DNA from: Erysipelotrichaceae bacterium
GTDB lineage: Bacteria; Bacillota_I; Bacilli_A; Erysipelotrichales; Erysipelotrichaceae
Direction: 5' to 3'
DNA length: 64,000 nt
NCBI GenBank assembly: GCA_030694975.1
Contig: JAUYTU010000019.1
Location: forward strand, 90,701 to 154,700
The notes under the pieces were generated by a model that was not told where the DNA came from, did not search any database, and saw nothing but the letters and a program-made list of their open reading frames with translations. A program made the translations under genes and the position numbers. This document shows, piece after piece, positions 23,634 to 32,406 of the stretch (position 1 is the stretch's first letter; every line of letters begins with the position of its first letter).

Positions 23634-25118
23634 TTACTGGGACAAAGCCAAATTTTCAATGCCAATGTCATAGTAATACCAGGAACCACTGAAGTACGCT
23701 CCAGGCACATCTTTACTTTTAAGCAATGATGAGTGAAGTTTGATCCTAGGTCCCGACAACGAGAATTGAAGAGAGTCAAGCAGCTCCTGTTGACTGTATT
23801 TTTCGAAGTTCTCAAAATTTTTCATCCGATCGATCAGCAGTTCTTCATATGGAAATCCTGCCACAAATAAACTTCCAAGGGTAACAGGTTCACCTTGTTT
23901 GTTGTAAACATGATAAACATTGTCATAGATGTAATCGGTACCTTGGATCGATGTAATCAGTTCTAATCCCCACTCCACACTAATATAATTGCCAAAGGCG
24001 TTAACAGACTTGGTTATGGTTGCTTTCGTTAGCTGACTTGGTTCTGAGTATGAATCGATCATTGTCTTAACCTTCTGTGTCAACATTGGAAGTTCATCAT
24101 CAATCGTATCAGGAAGAACTCTTTTATATGACTCAGGAATTTCGATGGTTTCTGAGACAAGAAAAATATCAATATCTTTATAATTCTGAAGAAAAGTTTC
24201 TTCTGATTCTGAAGAATCAGAATCATTGGTCAATGTTAGCAACCGCCCTTCCCAAGGTGGATTTTCAAAAATTGTAGTTTCAGTTTTGAAACGTTCACTA
24301 ATCGCCAACTCCTCAGAAATCTTATAGAAAGGAATATGAAAAACTAAGGGATTATTACCGGTCTTAAACTCTGGGTGCCTGTCGTCAAAAATGAAGTTAA
24401 TACCATCGAGGCCGATATAAAAGAGTTGGTTGCCTTTAATCCCAGAGAAAGCACTGTTCAGTTGGTAACTAAAAGGTTTCTCATCCTCCCACTCATTCGA
24501 AAGGTATGGCCAAAAGTGAGTCGTTGTCTTATCGTCATCCGACAACTGCTCAACTAATAAATCGTTGAACGTTTTTTGCACATCAGCACCATTAACCAAC
24601 AAATCACTGACAGTCAGTTGATTACCGGTGGTTAAGTCAAAATTCAATGCGTCCGCAATATAAACGATCTCCATTCTCCCCTCATTATCAAAAGTATATT
24701 TACCCCAGAAGTATAAGGAGTAAATGTTGTTGAAAGAAAACCTCCAATGAGAATAATAATAGTGATCTACCAACGTTAGTTTACTCATATCTAAATCAAG
24801 TAAAGCCGGGTAAGGCGGTAGATTCACTGGATTGGTATAACTTTCAAACTTCTCTCGCATATCCTCAATATCTTTTATGACTCTAGCCTCAATCGTTGTG
24901 TCTTTTAACGCCATTCCAGGAGGTGTGACGATCGGAACTAACACTAAAAAAGAAAAATCAAGTGGAGCGTTCACGATGCTGCCTTGAGGCGCTTTGAACG
25001 TCTCATCCTCCTCTGAACGCGGATTTGGTTCCAGCTGCTTGGTGCAACCCGCAATCAATAACAATACTAAAAACAACCGAACGAGTTTAGTCATTTGACA
25101 TTTTTTTATGATGATCAT
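23634..25118 (-). CDS. Large lipoprotein with duplicated DUF3298-like domain, copy 2
   Basis: 494 residues, paralogue of the lipoprotein at 21202-22641. Lipobox IAGC, then the shared run of features: FKAPQGSIVNAPLDF, NLPPYPALL, NFDLTTGNQLTVSDLLVNGA, FSGIKGNQLFYIGLDGINF, and a second half with GEPVTLGSLFVAGFPYEELL. Start at 25118 has GGGGGG before it; an inner ATG at 25094 is possible. It has its own promoter and terminator, so expression is separate from copy 1. Function unknown; surface-exposed. Confidence 0.75.
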   Translation of the reverse strand: MIIIKKCQMTKLVRLFLVLLLIAGCTKQLEPNPRSEEDETFKAPQGSIVNAPLDFSFLVLVPIVTPPGMALKDTTIEARVIKDIEDMREKFESYTNPVNLPPYPALLDLDMSKLTLVDHYYYSHWRFSFNNIYSLYFWGKYTFDNEGRMEIVYIADALNFDLTTGNQLTVSDLLVNGADVQKTFNDLLVEQLSDDDKTTTHFWPYLSNEWEDEKPFSYQLNSAFSGIKGNQLFYIGLDGINFIFDDRHPEFKTGNNPLVFHIPFYKISEELAISERFKTETTIFENPPWEGRLLTLTNDSDSSESEETFLQNYKDIDIFLVSETIEIPESYKRVLPDTIDDELPMLTQKVKTMIDSYSEPSQLTKATITKSVNAFGNYISVEWGLELITSIQGTDYIYDNVYHVYNKQGEPVTLGSLFVAGFPYEELLIDRMKNFENFEKYSQQELLDSLQFSLSGPRIKLHSSLLKSKDVPGAYFSGSWYYYDIGIENLALSQ

Positions 25119-25147
25119 ATTGGCCCCCCATAGGGTTCTTTACTTGC

Positions 25148-25176
25148 ATTATAACAAAGGGAAAGACTTCGTTCAA
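25148..25176 (-). promoter_or_regulatory. Promoter of lipoprotein copy 2
   Basis: Minus strand TTGAAC (25171-25176), 17-base spacer, TATAAT (25148-25153). Confidence 0.75.
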
Positions 25177-25202
25177 TCACAAAATATGAACGCAAACATG
25201 AT

Positions 25203-25231
25203 TTGAGGTACTACAACAAGAGTGATATAAT
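25203..25231 (+). promoter_or_regulatory. Promoter of the CPBP protease gene
   Basis: TTGAGG (25203-25208), 17-base spacer, TATAAT (25226-25231). Transcription would start at about 25238, leaving a very short leader with GGGGG before ATG 25252. Confidence 0.75.
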
Positions 25232-25251
25232 AGATATACATGGGGGAAAAC

Positions 25252-26181
25252 ATGAAAAAAAGATATAAATGTAAGCAATGTTATTCTATCAACATCGATG
25301 CCTATGACCACTGTGTTTCTTGCGGATCATCTTTAAAACATCCGAAGTCCACACTTTTCCGCGTCGTTTTTCAAGTGTTCGGTCTGATGGCCTTCTATTT
25401 GGGATTGCAAGGGTTTTTAAGTCTTTTGGTTTCGATTCCGGTATTATTTAAAAATTTAGACAGTGTTGAAGTTATTGACGGATTTGCGATTTTTAACCAC
25501 TTTTCCGATGCTTTGTTAACTTCTATCATTCTTTCCGCACTTATTTTCATCGGAGTCATCGGGGTTTACTACTACCGTAAACGTCATATCGTTCGACCGC
25601 CATATCGCTTTGATCGTTTGAATGGATATCAGATTACGATAAGTCTGATTATGGGTGTCGGCTGTGTCTTTCTCTCGCAGTTGATTATTTCAATCAGTGA
25701 GTCGATTGGTATCCTCAATTTCGACAATCTTGAAACCTATGAACAACTGATTTCATCCATTATAGGTCAAAGTCCGACGTGGTTGATTTTACTGACGATT
25801 GGAATCGTCGCCCCGATCGCCGAAGAACAGCTCTTTCGCGGCTTAATTTTCCATATGTTCAACCGTCATATGAATGTTAAGATTGCACTGATTGTCCAAG
25901 GGTTGTTATTCGGGGCATTTCATATGAACTTAGTACAAGGCGTGTATGCCTCGGTGTTGGGAATCGTTTTAGGGATTACCTACCTTCTAACGGGAAGTTT
26001 ATGGATCCCAATTATCATACATATCGTTAACAATTCAGTTGCACTTTTGCTTCCGGAAGTATGGATGAGCGATCCGCTGATTTCGATCGGATTGATGAGT
26101 CTTTTGCTTTTAGTGCCGTTGGGATTGTGGTTGTTATACAGAAAAAATTCCGGAAAATATATACTTAATCTGAATACTTGA
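25252..26181 (+). CDS. CPBP-family intramembrane metalloprotease with zinc ribbon
   Basis: 309 residues from ATG 25252, chosen because GGGGGAA precedes it (another ATG at 25240 sits at the transcript end). An N-terminal zinc ribbon (CKQC and CVSC) is followed by about eight membrane helices. The Abi/CPBP motifs are present: EEQLFRGLIF near 197-206 and FGAFHMN near 224-230, plus a late IIHIVNNS. Members cleave membrane-bound peptides, in prenyl-protein processing or bacteriocin immunity. It stands alone, so no substrate can be proposed. Confidence 0.87.
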   Translation: MKKRYKCKQCYSINIDAYDHCVSCGSSLKHPKSTLFRVVFQVFGLMAFYLGLQGFLSLLVSIPVLFKNLDSVEVIDGFAIFNHFSDALLTSIILSALIFIGVIGVYYYRKRHIVRPPYRFDRLNGYQITISLIMGVGCVFLSQLIISISESIGILNFDNLETYEQLISSIIGQSPTWLILLTIGIVAPIAEEQLFRGLIFHMFNRHMNVKIALIVQGLLFGAFHMNLVQGVYASVLGIVLGITYLLTGSLWIPIIIHIVNNSVALLLPEVWMSDPLISIGLMSLLLLVPLGLWLLYRKNSGKYILNLNT

Positions 26182-26230
26182 TTCTGTTGAAAATGTCGAA
26201 AATTGTCGGAATCGGGTACGGATGTTTCAG

Positions 26231-26260
26231 TAGAAAACGTTTGCAATACGCGAGTATAAT
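26231..26260 (+). promoter_or_regulatory. cre-like site and -10 box upstream of dhaK
   Basis: TAGAAAACGTTTGCA (26231-26245) fits the CcpA cre consensus with one mismatch (A for T at the second base). It covers the -35 position of a promoter whose -10 is TATAAT (26255-26260). Catabolite repression of dhaKL is expected. Confidence 0.65.
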
Positions 26261-26302
26261 GAAAGCGTATACAAATATGCCTTAGGGCAAGAAGGAGGGC
26301 TT

Positions 26303-27295
26303 ATGAAAAAGATTTTGAATAGACCAGAAGATGTAGTTGAAGAAATGGTTTCCGGTTTAGTCGATGCCCACGATGATGTTGTTTACCGCGTCGGTGATAC
26401 CCGGGTCGTTGCTCGTAAGTACGAAGGCAAGGGTAAAGTTGGATTAATCTCCGGTGGTGGCAGTGGTCACGAACCTTCACACGCCGGATTTGTAGGTAAA
26501 GGCATGTTAAGTGCAGCCGTCTGCGGCGATGTTTTCACATCTCCGACTCCTGATCAAGTATACGAAGCCATCAAAGCAGCCGATAAGGGTGCTGGCGTAT
26601 TCATGGTTGTCAAAAACTACACCGGTGACGTAATGAACTTTGAAATGGCTAAAGAAATGGCCGAAAGTATGGATGAAATCAAAGTTGAAACGATCATTAC
26701 CAATGATGATATCGCAGTTGAAAACTCCACTTGGACTGAAGGCCGTCGCGGCGTAGCCGGAACTGTCTTTGTCCACAAAATTTTAGGTGCTATGGCAGAA
26801 CGCGGATCTTCTTTAGAAGAAATCAAAGCTGAAGCTGATGTTTTGATTACCGAAATGGCTACCTTAGGCTTGGCATTGACTCCGGCAATCGTTCCTCAAG
26901 CAGGAAAACCGGGCTTTACCTTGGCTGATGATGAAATCGAATTCGGTCTGGGGATCCATGGCGAACCGGGCTATCGTAAGAGCAAATTACGCCCGTCCAC
27001 AGAACTAGCCAAAGAATTCTATGACAAGATCAAAGCATTCTTGAAATTGACCGAAGCAGACAAAGTTGCGATTTTAGTCAATGGTTTGGGTGGCACACCG
27101 CAAATGGAACAATATGTGTTCACACATGATGTACTGAATCTGTTTAAGAAAGACGGTATTGAAGTAGCTAAGAAGTTTGTTGGCGATTACATGACCTCTA
27201 TCGAAATGCAAGGCATTTCACTCTCCGTTCTGCGTTTGAAAAACCCATTGTGGTTGGAATTGCTCAACGACGAAGCTAAGACTATTGCCTGGTAG
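26303..27295 (+). CDS. dhaK: Dihydroxyacetone kinase subunit DhaK
   Basis: 330 residues, the normal size. LISGGGSGHEPSHAGF (48-63) is the conserved N-terminal site; GIHGEPG carries H219, which binds dihydroxyacetone covalently as a hemiaminal. With DhaL (ADP carrier) and DhaM (PTS phosphate donor) it makes dihydroxyacetone phosphate in the cytoplasm. Ribosome site AAGGAGGG. dhaL follows after four bases. dhaM is at 36342-36743 on the other strand. Confidence 0.95.
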   Translation: MKKILNRPEDVVEEMVSGLVDAHDDVVYRVGDTRVVARKYEGKGKVGLISGGGSGHEPSHAGFVGKGMLSAAVCGDVFTSPTPDQVYEAIKAADKGAGVFMVVKNYTGDVMNFEMAKEMAESMDEIKVETIITNDDIAVENSTWTEGRRGVAGTVFVHKILGAMAERGSSLEEIKAEADVLITEMATLGLALTPAIVPQAGKPGFTLADDEIEFGLGIHGEPGYRKSKLRPSTELAKEFYDKIKAFLKLTEADKVAILVNGLGGTPQMEQYVFTHDVLNLFKKDGIEVAKKFVGDYMTSIEMQGISLSVLRLKNPLWLELLNDEAKTIAW

Positions 27296-27299
27296 ATGT

Positions 27300-27887
27300 A
27301 TGAATCACGGAGGGCTTGTAGTTTGGCTAAAGGCTTGGGCTGACCAAGTCAATTCAGAGAAAGATTTCATCAGTGATTTAGATAATGCGATCGGTGATGG
27401 CGATCACGGTTTCAATATGAGCAAAGGCTTAACCGCTTATTTGGATGCCCGAGCAGTAAAACCGGCAGAAACGATCAGTGATGAATTTAAAATGTTAGGA
27501 ATGACGATGCTTAGTAAAGTCGGTGGCGCATCCGGTCCGTTGTTTGGTTCAGCTTTCTTGTCAATGTCGAAAGACACGGCCGGAATCGATGAATTATCCG
27601 TGGATGATGTGGCCAAAATGTTGTCTAACGCTTTAGAAGCCATCCAAAAAAGAGGAAAAGCAGCTGTAGGTGAAAAGACGATGATTGATGTCTGGCATCC
27701 GGCGATTGAGTTATTAAAAAAGAATGAACTGACCCAAGAAGCGATTGATGGATTAGTCAATGCCACCATCCCGATGATGGCAACCAAAGGACGCGCTGCT
27801 TACTTAGGCGAACGTTCCATCGGACACATCGACCCCGGCAGTTATTCTTCCGGATTGATGTTAAAACACTTATTAACTGTACTATGA
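27300..27887 (+). CDS. dhaL: Dihydroxyacetone kinase subunit DhaL
   Basis: 195 residues from ATG 27300. LDNAIGDGDHGFNMSKG holds the Asp residues that bind the two magnesium ions and ADP; GGASGPLFGSAFL and GRAAYLGERSIGHIDPG near the end are family signatures. Tightly bound ADP is phosphorylated by DhaM and passes phosphate to the substrate on DhaK. The start is four bases after the dhaK stop with no clear ribosome site, so translation is probably coupled. A terminator ends the pair. Confidence 0.95.
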   Translation: MNHGGLVVWLKAWADQVNSEKDFISDLDNAIGDGDHGFNMSKGLTAYLDARAVKPAETISDEFKMLGMTMLSKVGGASGPLFGSAFLSMSKDTAGIDELSVDDVAKMLSNALEAIQKRGKAAVGEKTMIDVWHPAIELLKKNELTQEAIDGLVNATIPMMATKGRAAYLGERSIGHIDPGSYSSGLMLKHLLTVL

Positions 27888-27892
27888 TTTGA

Positions 27893-27915
27893 GCCGGTCA
27901 CATGACCGGCTTTTT
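27893..27915 (+). terminator. Terminator of dhaKL
   Basis: Stem GCCGGTCA/TGACCGGC, minimal loop, five T. Confidence 0.85.
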
Positions 27916-27922
27916 AATTGTT

Positions 27923-27950
27923 TTAACAAACTTAAAAACCTTGGTATAAT
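27923..27950 (+). promoter_or_regulatory. Promoter of the first YesN/YesM operon
   Basis: TTAACA (27923-27928), 16-base spacer, TATAAT (27945-27950). Confidence 0.6.
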
Positions 27951-27979
27951 AAAGAAGAATTTAGAAATGCGGGATGAAG

Positions 27980-29560
27980 ATGAATAAGAAATACACCATG
28001 ATCATCGTGGATGATGAGGAAGAAGTAAAAAATCGGATCGTATCCAAGATTCCGGTTGATTTCGGATTTGAAATCGTCGGACTGGCGTCCAATGGTTACG
28101 ACGCTTTAGAACTGATCGAACGCGTCCGACCCAATGTCGTGATTACGGACATACGGATGCCTTTCATCGATGGAATTCAACTGTCCAAAATCATCCGACG
28201 TGAGTATCCGAAAACGAAAATCGCCTTTATCTCCGGATATGATGAGTTTTCCTATGCCAAAGAGGCCATTGAACTCGATGTCATCAGTTATTTGTCCAAG
28301 CCGATTACCGAAAAGGAAGTACTGAGTTTTCTGACAAAACTCAAAAGCAAGCTTGATGAAGAGTTTCAGACACTGTTCAATCAGGAGCGCTTAGATAAAA
28401 TGTATCAATCAAATCTACCGGCACTTATTGAAAATCAGTTCAACTCACTATTGCACCTTACAACCATAACAGAATCGGATTTGAACCGCTTCAAAGTGTT
28501 CAACATCGATCTATCGGTCGGAATTTTCCTATTGGGCATCATCGAAATCGATCACGACGCCGATTTTTCCAAAATCGAACAACTACGAATCTTTCTTCTC
28601 AATGTGCTAAAAGAAAAATTCTCCGATTGTCTGGATATGCATTACTTTAACACTGGTTATGGATTGGTATTCATCATCAACCATCAGGAAATTGATATGG
28701 AAGAGGTTGAATCCTGCTTATACGAAATTGTTTTGACTAAAAAGGAATTCTCAGATATAAAAATAAAAATCGGTGTTTCCGATGTTTTCGATGATTTCAA
28801 AAACTTTACCAAATACATCAATCAAGCAAAGAAAGCTCTGTCCTACAGCAATTATCTCAACATGGGAACGGTGATATATTATAAAGATATCTCATCCAAA
28901 AAAAGCATGCATTTACAACTTTCACGCGAAGAGATCAACGAAATCAGCCATGTCATTAAGTTTGGCTCAGAAAAAGAAATACACGATCTCTTTAATAATC
29001 TGATCAAAGATAATTCGTTGCATCAGGAATATCTGTTGAACAAGCAATACTACATCGTGAACTTAACGCATATTTTTATCGAATTTGCCAACAGTCTTCA
29101 TGTGGAAATTCAAGCGATGGTCGAGGGTGACATTGTCGAAAAACTTTCGGGATACCACCATCTTTCCGACATGTTCTCATTTCTGGAAAAGCTGGTTTTT
29201 GATATTCGTGAAGCAAACATTGAAACATCAAAAACGCGGGCAAACGATATCCTGGAGGAAGCCATTTTCTACCTGAATAACAACTTCGCCGATACCAACA
29301 TCAGCATGGATTCATTGTGTGAAAAGCTGGGCGTAAGCATATCCTATTTATCCACAATGTTTAAAAAAGTTCTGGACACATCCTTTGGAAAGTATTTAAT
29401 TGGTTTGCGCATGGAGAAAGCGAAGGAACTGCTCCGCTTTTCAAATATGAAAATCTATGAAATCGCGACCAGTGTCGGATATAACGACGTCTACTATTTC
29501 AGTTACAGTTTCAAGAAATATACCGGGCAGTCACCGAAGGAGTATCGCAATGATAAATAG
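27980..29560 (+). CDS. YesN-like response regulator (REC plus AraC-type HTH)
   Basis: 526 residues from ATG 27980 (ATG 27974 is too close to its purines). Receiver domain 1-125 with phosphorylated D57 (VVITDIRMP) and K near YLSKPI; a long middle region of about 290 residues; and a C-terminal AraC pair of helix-turn-helix motifs (LGVSISYLSTMFKKVL, IYEIATSVGYNDVYYFSYSF). It overlaps the sensor kinase gene by 11 bases. It probably activates the ChvE-MmsAB importer downstream in answer to an extracellular sugar. Confidence 0.92.
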   Translation: MNKKYTMIIVDDEEEVKNRIVSKIPVDFGFEIVGLASNGYDALELIERVRPNVVITDIRMPFIDGIQLSKIIRREYPKTKIAFISGYDEFSYAKEAIELDVISYLSKPITEKEVLSFLTKLKSKLDEEFQTLFNQERLDKMYQSNLPALIENQFNSLLHLTTITESDLNRFKVFNIDLSVGIFLLGIIEIDHDADFSKIEQLRIFLLNVLKEKFSDCLDMHYFNTGYGLVFIINHQEIDMEEVESCLYEIVLTKKEFSDIKIKIGVSDVFDDFKNFTKYINQAKKALSYSNYLNMGTVIYYKDISSKKSMHLQLSREEINEISHVIKFGSEKEIHDLFNNLIKDNSLHQEYLLNKQYYIVNLTHIFIEFANSLHVEIQAMVEGDIVEKLSGYHHLSDMFSFLEKLVFDIREANIETSKTRANDILEEAIFYLNNNFADTNISMDSLCEKLGVSISYLSTMFKKVLDTSFGKYLIGLRMEKAKELLRFSNMKIYEIATSVGYNDVYYFSYSFKKYTGQSPKEYRNDK

Positions 29561-31280
29561 ATTTAAAGATTTATCGATCGGTCGCGCAATTTTCCTTGTA
29601 ACGACCACGATCGTCGGAATTATCATGCTGTTATCAACGACACTGACCTATCAGTTGATTTTTGCTCGTACCGACGAATTGATTGAGAGCACTTCCAAAG
29701 AAATCAACAAGCAAGTCGTCATGAACTATGAAAACTATTTGAGTAATGTGATCGACACATCCAACTCTTTACAGAAATATATTCTGGAACTGACCAAGGC
29801 TTCGGAAATGACCAACCTTGAAAATCTGTTTATTGCTACACTGAACATTGAGCGAAATATTGAAAATATTGCACTTTTCGATTTAAGCGGTCGTCCCATC
29901 GTTACCAGCACAAAGGAAGATATCACCAATGATATCATCGGCCGATCCTGGTTTATCGAAGCACGCAACAACGTCGACATCCATCATTTCAGTTCCTCTC
30001 ACATCGAAGATGTCGTTATAGACGGTACAACCGAAGTGTTTTCGGTATCGAGAAGCATTTACTATTATGATGAAGGTGTGCAGAAAGAGGGCGTTCTGCT
30101 CATTGATATCGATACCAGCAACCTCAAAGCGCTAGCAGCTCAAACCAACCTGGGAAACCAGGGCCACATTATCATCACCAATCAAGGAAACGAATTGATC
30201 TACTCCTCCATGCCCAAATGCACTTCGGATGTTTGTGAGAGTGCGCGAATTGCGAATGATATCGTGCTTGGCGGTAAATTGGTAACACTTGATAATACGG
30301 CGATGTTTGTGAATGTCAATACGATCAAATATACCCGTTGGAACATTGCAACGTTTATTAACGTTAACGACATTACCAATTCGAAAACCGATACACTTTA
30401 TCGAATTGTTCTAATATTCCTAGGTACGTTGATTGCCATTGCAATTTCATCCGCAGTGTTCTCCATGCGCATTTCAAAACCGATGAATAAGTTAAAGGAA
30501 CATATCCATCTGATTCAGGAAGGTGATTTTGATACGATGGTCCAAGTTGAGGGTCAGCGCGAGGTTGTTGTTTTGGCAGAGGCATTCAACTCAATGAGCA
30601 ACCGCATCAAAGAGCTGATGCAACGCGTATTGAAAGAACAAGTCGAGAAACGCAAAACGCATTTTGTGGCATTGCAAAATCAGATTAATCCGCATTTTTT
30701 GTACAACACTCTGGACTCCATCGTCTGGTTGAGTGAGAACAATCGGAATAAGGATGTTGAGAAAGCGATCATCGCTCTGTCGAAATTCTTCCGTATGAGC
30801 ATATCCGATCAAATGAGTACCGTTCAGTTAAAAGATGAAGTGGAGCATGTGCGCAACTATCTGCTGATTCAACAAATCCGCTATCAACACTCCTTTAAGT
30901 TTGAGTTTGATATCGACAAGGAAATTGAGCATAATTATGTATTAAAGCTTTCTTTGCAGCCCTTAGTTGAAAATGCCATCATTCACGGTATCCGACCGGA
31001 AGAATCCTTTACCAAGATTTTGATTCGTGGCTATCAGAAGGATGGCTTTACGTTTATCGAAGTTTACAATGAGGGTTACGGTATGACTCAGCAGCGCATT
31101 GATGACATTCATTCAATGATTCGCGGTGAAAAAGAGTCTGAAAGTATGGGGTTGAAGAATGTGTATCAGCGATTACGCTTGTACTATGGTTTGAGTGCAG
31201 ACTTGTTTATTGAAAGTGAATTGGATGAGTTTACCAAAGTAACGATGAAAATACCCATCGGACAGGAGGCGCAATTATGA
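29550..31280 (+). CDS. YesM-like sensor histidine kinase
   Basis: 576 residues from ATG 29550 (ribosome site AAGGAG). Two membrane helices (about 13-33 and 285-305) bracket an extracellular Cache-like domain; HAMP follows, then the His_kinase box NQINPHFLYNTLDS with the phosphorylated His, and the ATPase lid PLVENAIIHGIRPEE and GYGMTQQ, GLKNVYQRL. It phosphorylates the regulator encoded just before it. Unusually, a sugar-binding lipoprotein is encoded in the same operon, overlapping by four bases, and may deliver the signal to the Cache domain. Confidence 0.92.
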   Translation: MINRFKDLSIGRAIFLVTTTIVGIIMLLSTTLTYQLIFARTDELIESTSKEINKQVVMNYENYLSNVIDTSNSLQKYILELTKASEMTNLENLFIATLNIERNIENIALFDLSGRPIVTSTKEDITNDIIGRSWFIEARNNVDIHHFSSSHIEDVVIDGTTEVFSVSRSIYYYDEGVQKEGVLLIDIDTSNLKALAAQTNLGNQGHIIITNQGNELIYSSMPKCTSDVCESARIANDIVLGGKLVTLDNTAMFVNVNTIKYTRWNIATFINVNDITNSKTDTLYRIVLIFLGTLIAIAISSAVFSMRISKPMNKLKEHIHLIQEGDFDTMVQVEGQREVVVLAEAFNSMSNRIKELMQRVLKEQVEKRKTHFVALQNQINPHFLYNTLDSIVWLSENNRNKDVEKAIIALSKFFRMSISDQMSTVQLKDEVEHVRNYLLIQQIRYQHSFKFEFDIDKEIEHNYVLKLSLQPLVENAIIHGIRPEESFTKILIRGYQKDGFTFIEVYNEGYGMTQQRIDDIHSMIRGEKESESMGLKNVYQRLRLYYGLSADLFIESELDEFTKVTMKIPIGQEAQL

Positions 31281-32281
31281 AAAAATTAGGAATACTATTG
31301 TTTGCTTTCGTCTTATTGGGATGTGAGGTTAAGAAAACGGAGATTCCTCTGTTGATTTATGATATGCAAGATGCCTACATGTTTGATTTTGAGAAAAAAA
31401 TTCAAGAAGCGACCAATGGATTCTTTGATTTGGTGACTGTCGACGGACAGAACTCGCAAATCATCCAAAATGAAGATATTGATAAGTGGATTAATGCGAA
31501 GGTTCCTTTGTTGATTGTTAATCCGGTCGATCGACTGAGCGTGTATTCAATCATTGAAAAAGCGAAGAAAAGCGGAACGAAGATCATTTTCTTTAACCGC
31601 GAACCCTTAGCGCAAGATATGGATCTGTATGATTCAGTATATTATGTGGGTGCCGATGCGGCAGAATCTGCGAAGATTCAGGCTCAAATCATTATGGAAT
31701 TGTTTGGTAATAATCCGCAGCTCAATGCGTTTGATAAAAACGGTGATGGTGTGATTCAGGCTGTGATCCTTAAAGGCGAACAAGGGCATCAGGATGCGGA
31801 GGCACGCACGAAAGTTGTTGTTGAAACGTTAACGGGGGCCGGCTATAAAGTTGAAGTGTTGGATATCAGTATTGCCAATTTTGATCGTCAAACCGCAAAA
31901 ACAGCGATGGACGGACTAATCACATCTCATGGTAAGAACATCGAAGTCGTCATTTCGAATAATGATGCAATGGCTTTAGGAGCGATTGAAGCATTGACCG
32001 ATAAAGGTTACTTTATGGATACCAACAAAGACGGCAAAATTGACCGTGCCTCTGAAGTGTGGATTCCGGTGGTCGGAATTGACGGATTGGATATTGCGAT
32101 GGAACAAATTGAGTCTGGCTTTTTGTATGGTACCGTGTTTAACGATTCGCAAAATATGGCAGAAGCCATCGTTGAGTTGGCTAATCTTTTAATCAAAGGA
32201 GAAGATGTGTCCGATTTAAGCTTTACAATTACCAACGGGAAGTACATTTGGATTAATTATAAGAAGATTACCAACCAATGA
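31277..32281 (+). CDS. Sugar-binding lipoprotein in the sensor operon (MglB-like)
   Basis: 334 residues. Lipobox LLGC; periplasmic-binding fold of the galactose/ribose type. Two calcium-loop-like motifs, DKNGDGVIQ and DTNKDGKID, are visible; one such loop is known in galactose-binding protein MglB. VVGIDGLDIAMEQIESGFLYGTV is a ligand-site region. ATGA overlap with the kinase gene and no permease next to it suggest it acts as a sensing partner rather than an importer component. Confidence 0.85.
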   Translation: MKKLGILLFAFVLLGCEVKKTEIPLLIYDMQDAYMFDFEKKIQEATNGFFDLVTVDGQNSQIIQNEDIDKWINAKVPLLIVNPVDRLSVYSIIEKAKKSGTKIIFFNREPLAQDMDLYDSVYYVGADAAESAKIQAQIIMELFGNNPQLNAFDKNGDGVIQAVILKGEQGHQDAEARTKVVVETLTGAGYKVEVLDISIANFDRQTAKTAMDGLITSHGKNIEVVISNNDAMALGAIEALTDKGYFMDTNKDGKIDRASEVWIPVVGIDGLDIAMEQIESGFLYGTVFNDSQNMAEAIVELANLLIKGEDVSDLSFTITNGKYIWINYKKITNQ

Positions 32282-32349
32282 TAATAATGATTATTCATTG
32301 GTGTGCTTTGTGTAAGATATCATAAAAAATATGACGATTTCTTAATTTT

Positions 32350-32374
32350 ATGTAAGCGGTTACTGTCCTATACT
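32350..32374 (+). promoter_or_regulatory. cre site and -10 box upstream of chvE
   Basis: ATGTAAGCGGTTACT (32350-32364) fits the cre consensus WTGNAANCGNNNNCW at every fixed position. It precedes a -10 box TATACT (32369-32374), so CcpA bound here would block the promoter of the sugar importer. Confidence 0.75.
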
Positions 32375-32406
32375 AAGATTAGCATAACATGCAAAAGGAG
32401 AGAAAC

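Noticed and set aside
32275..32303. Hairpin after the sensor-operon lipoprotein as a terminator
   Set aside because: CCAATGA/TCATTGG pairs with a bulge but is not followed by a T run; too weak to list.
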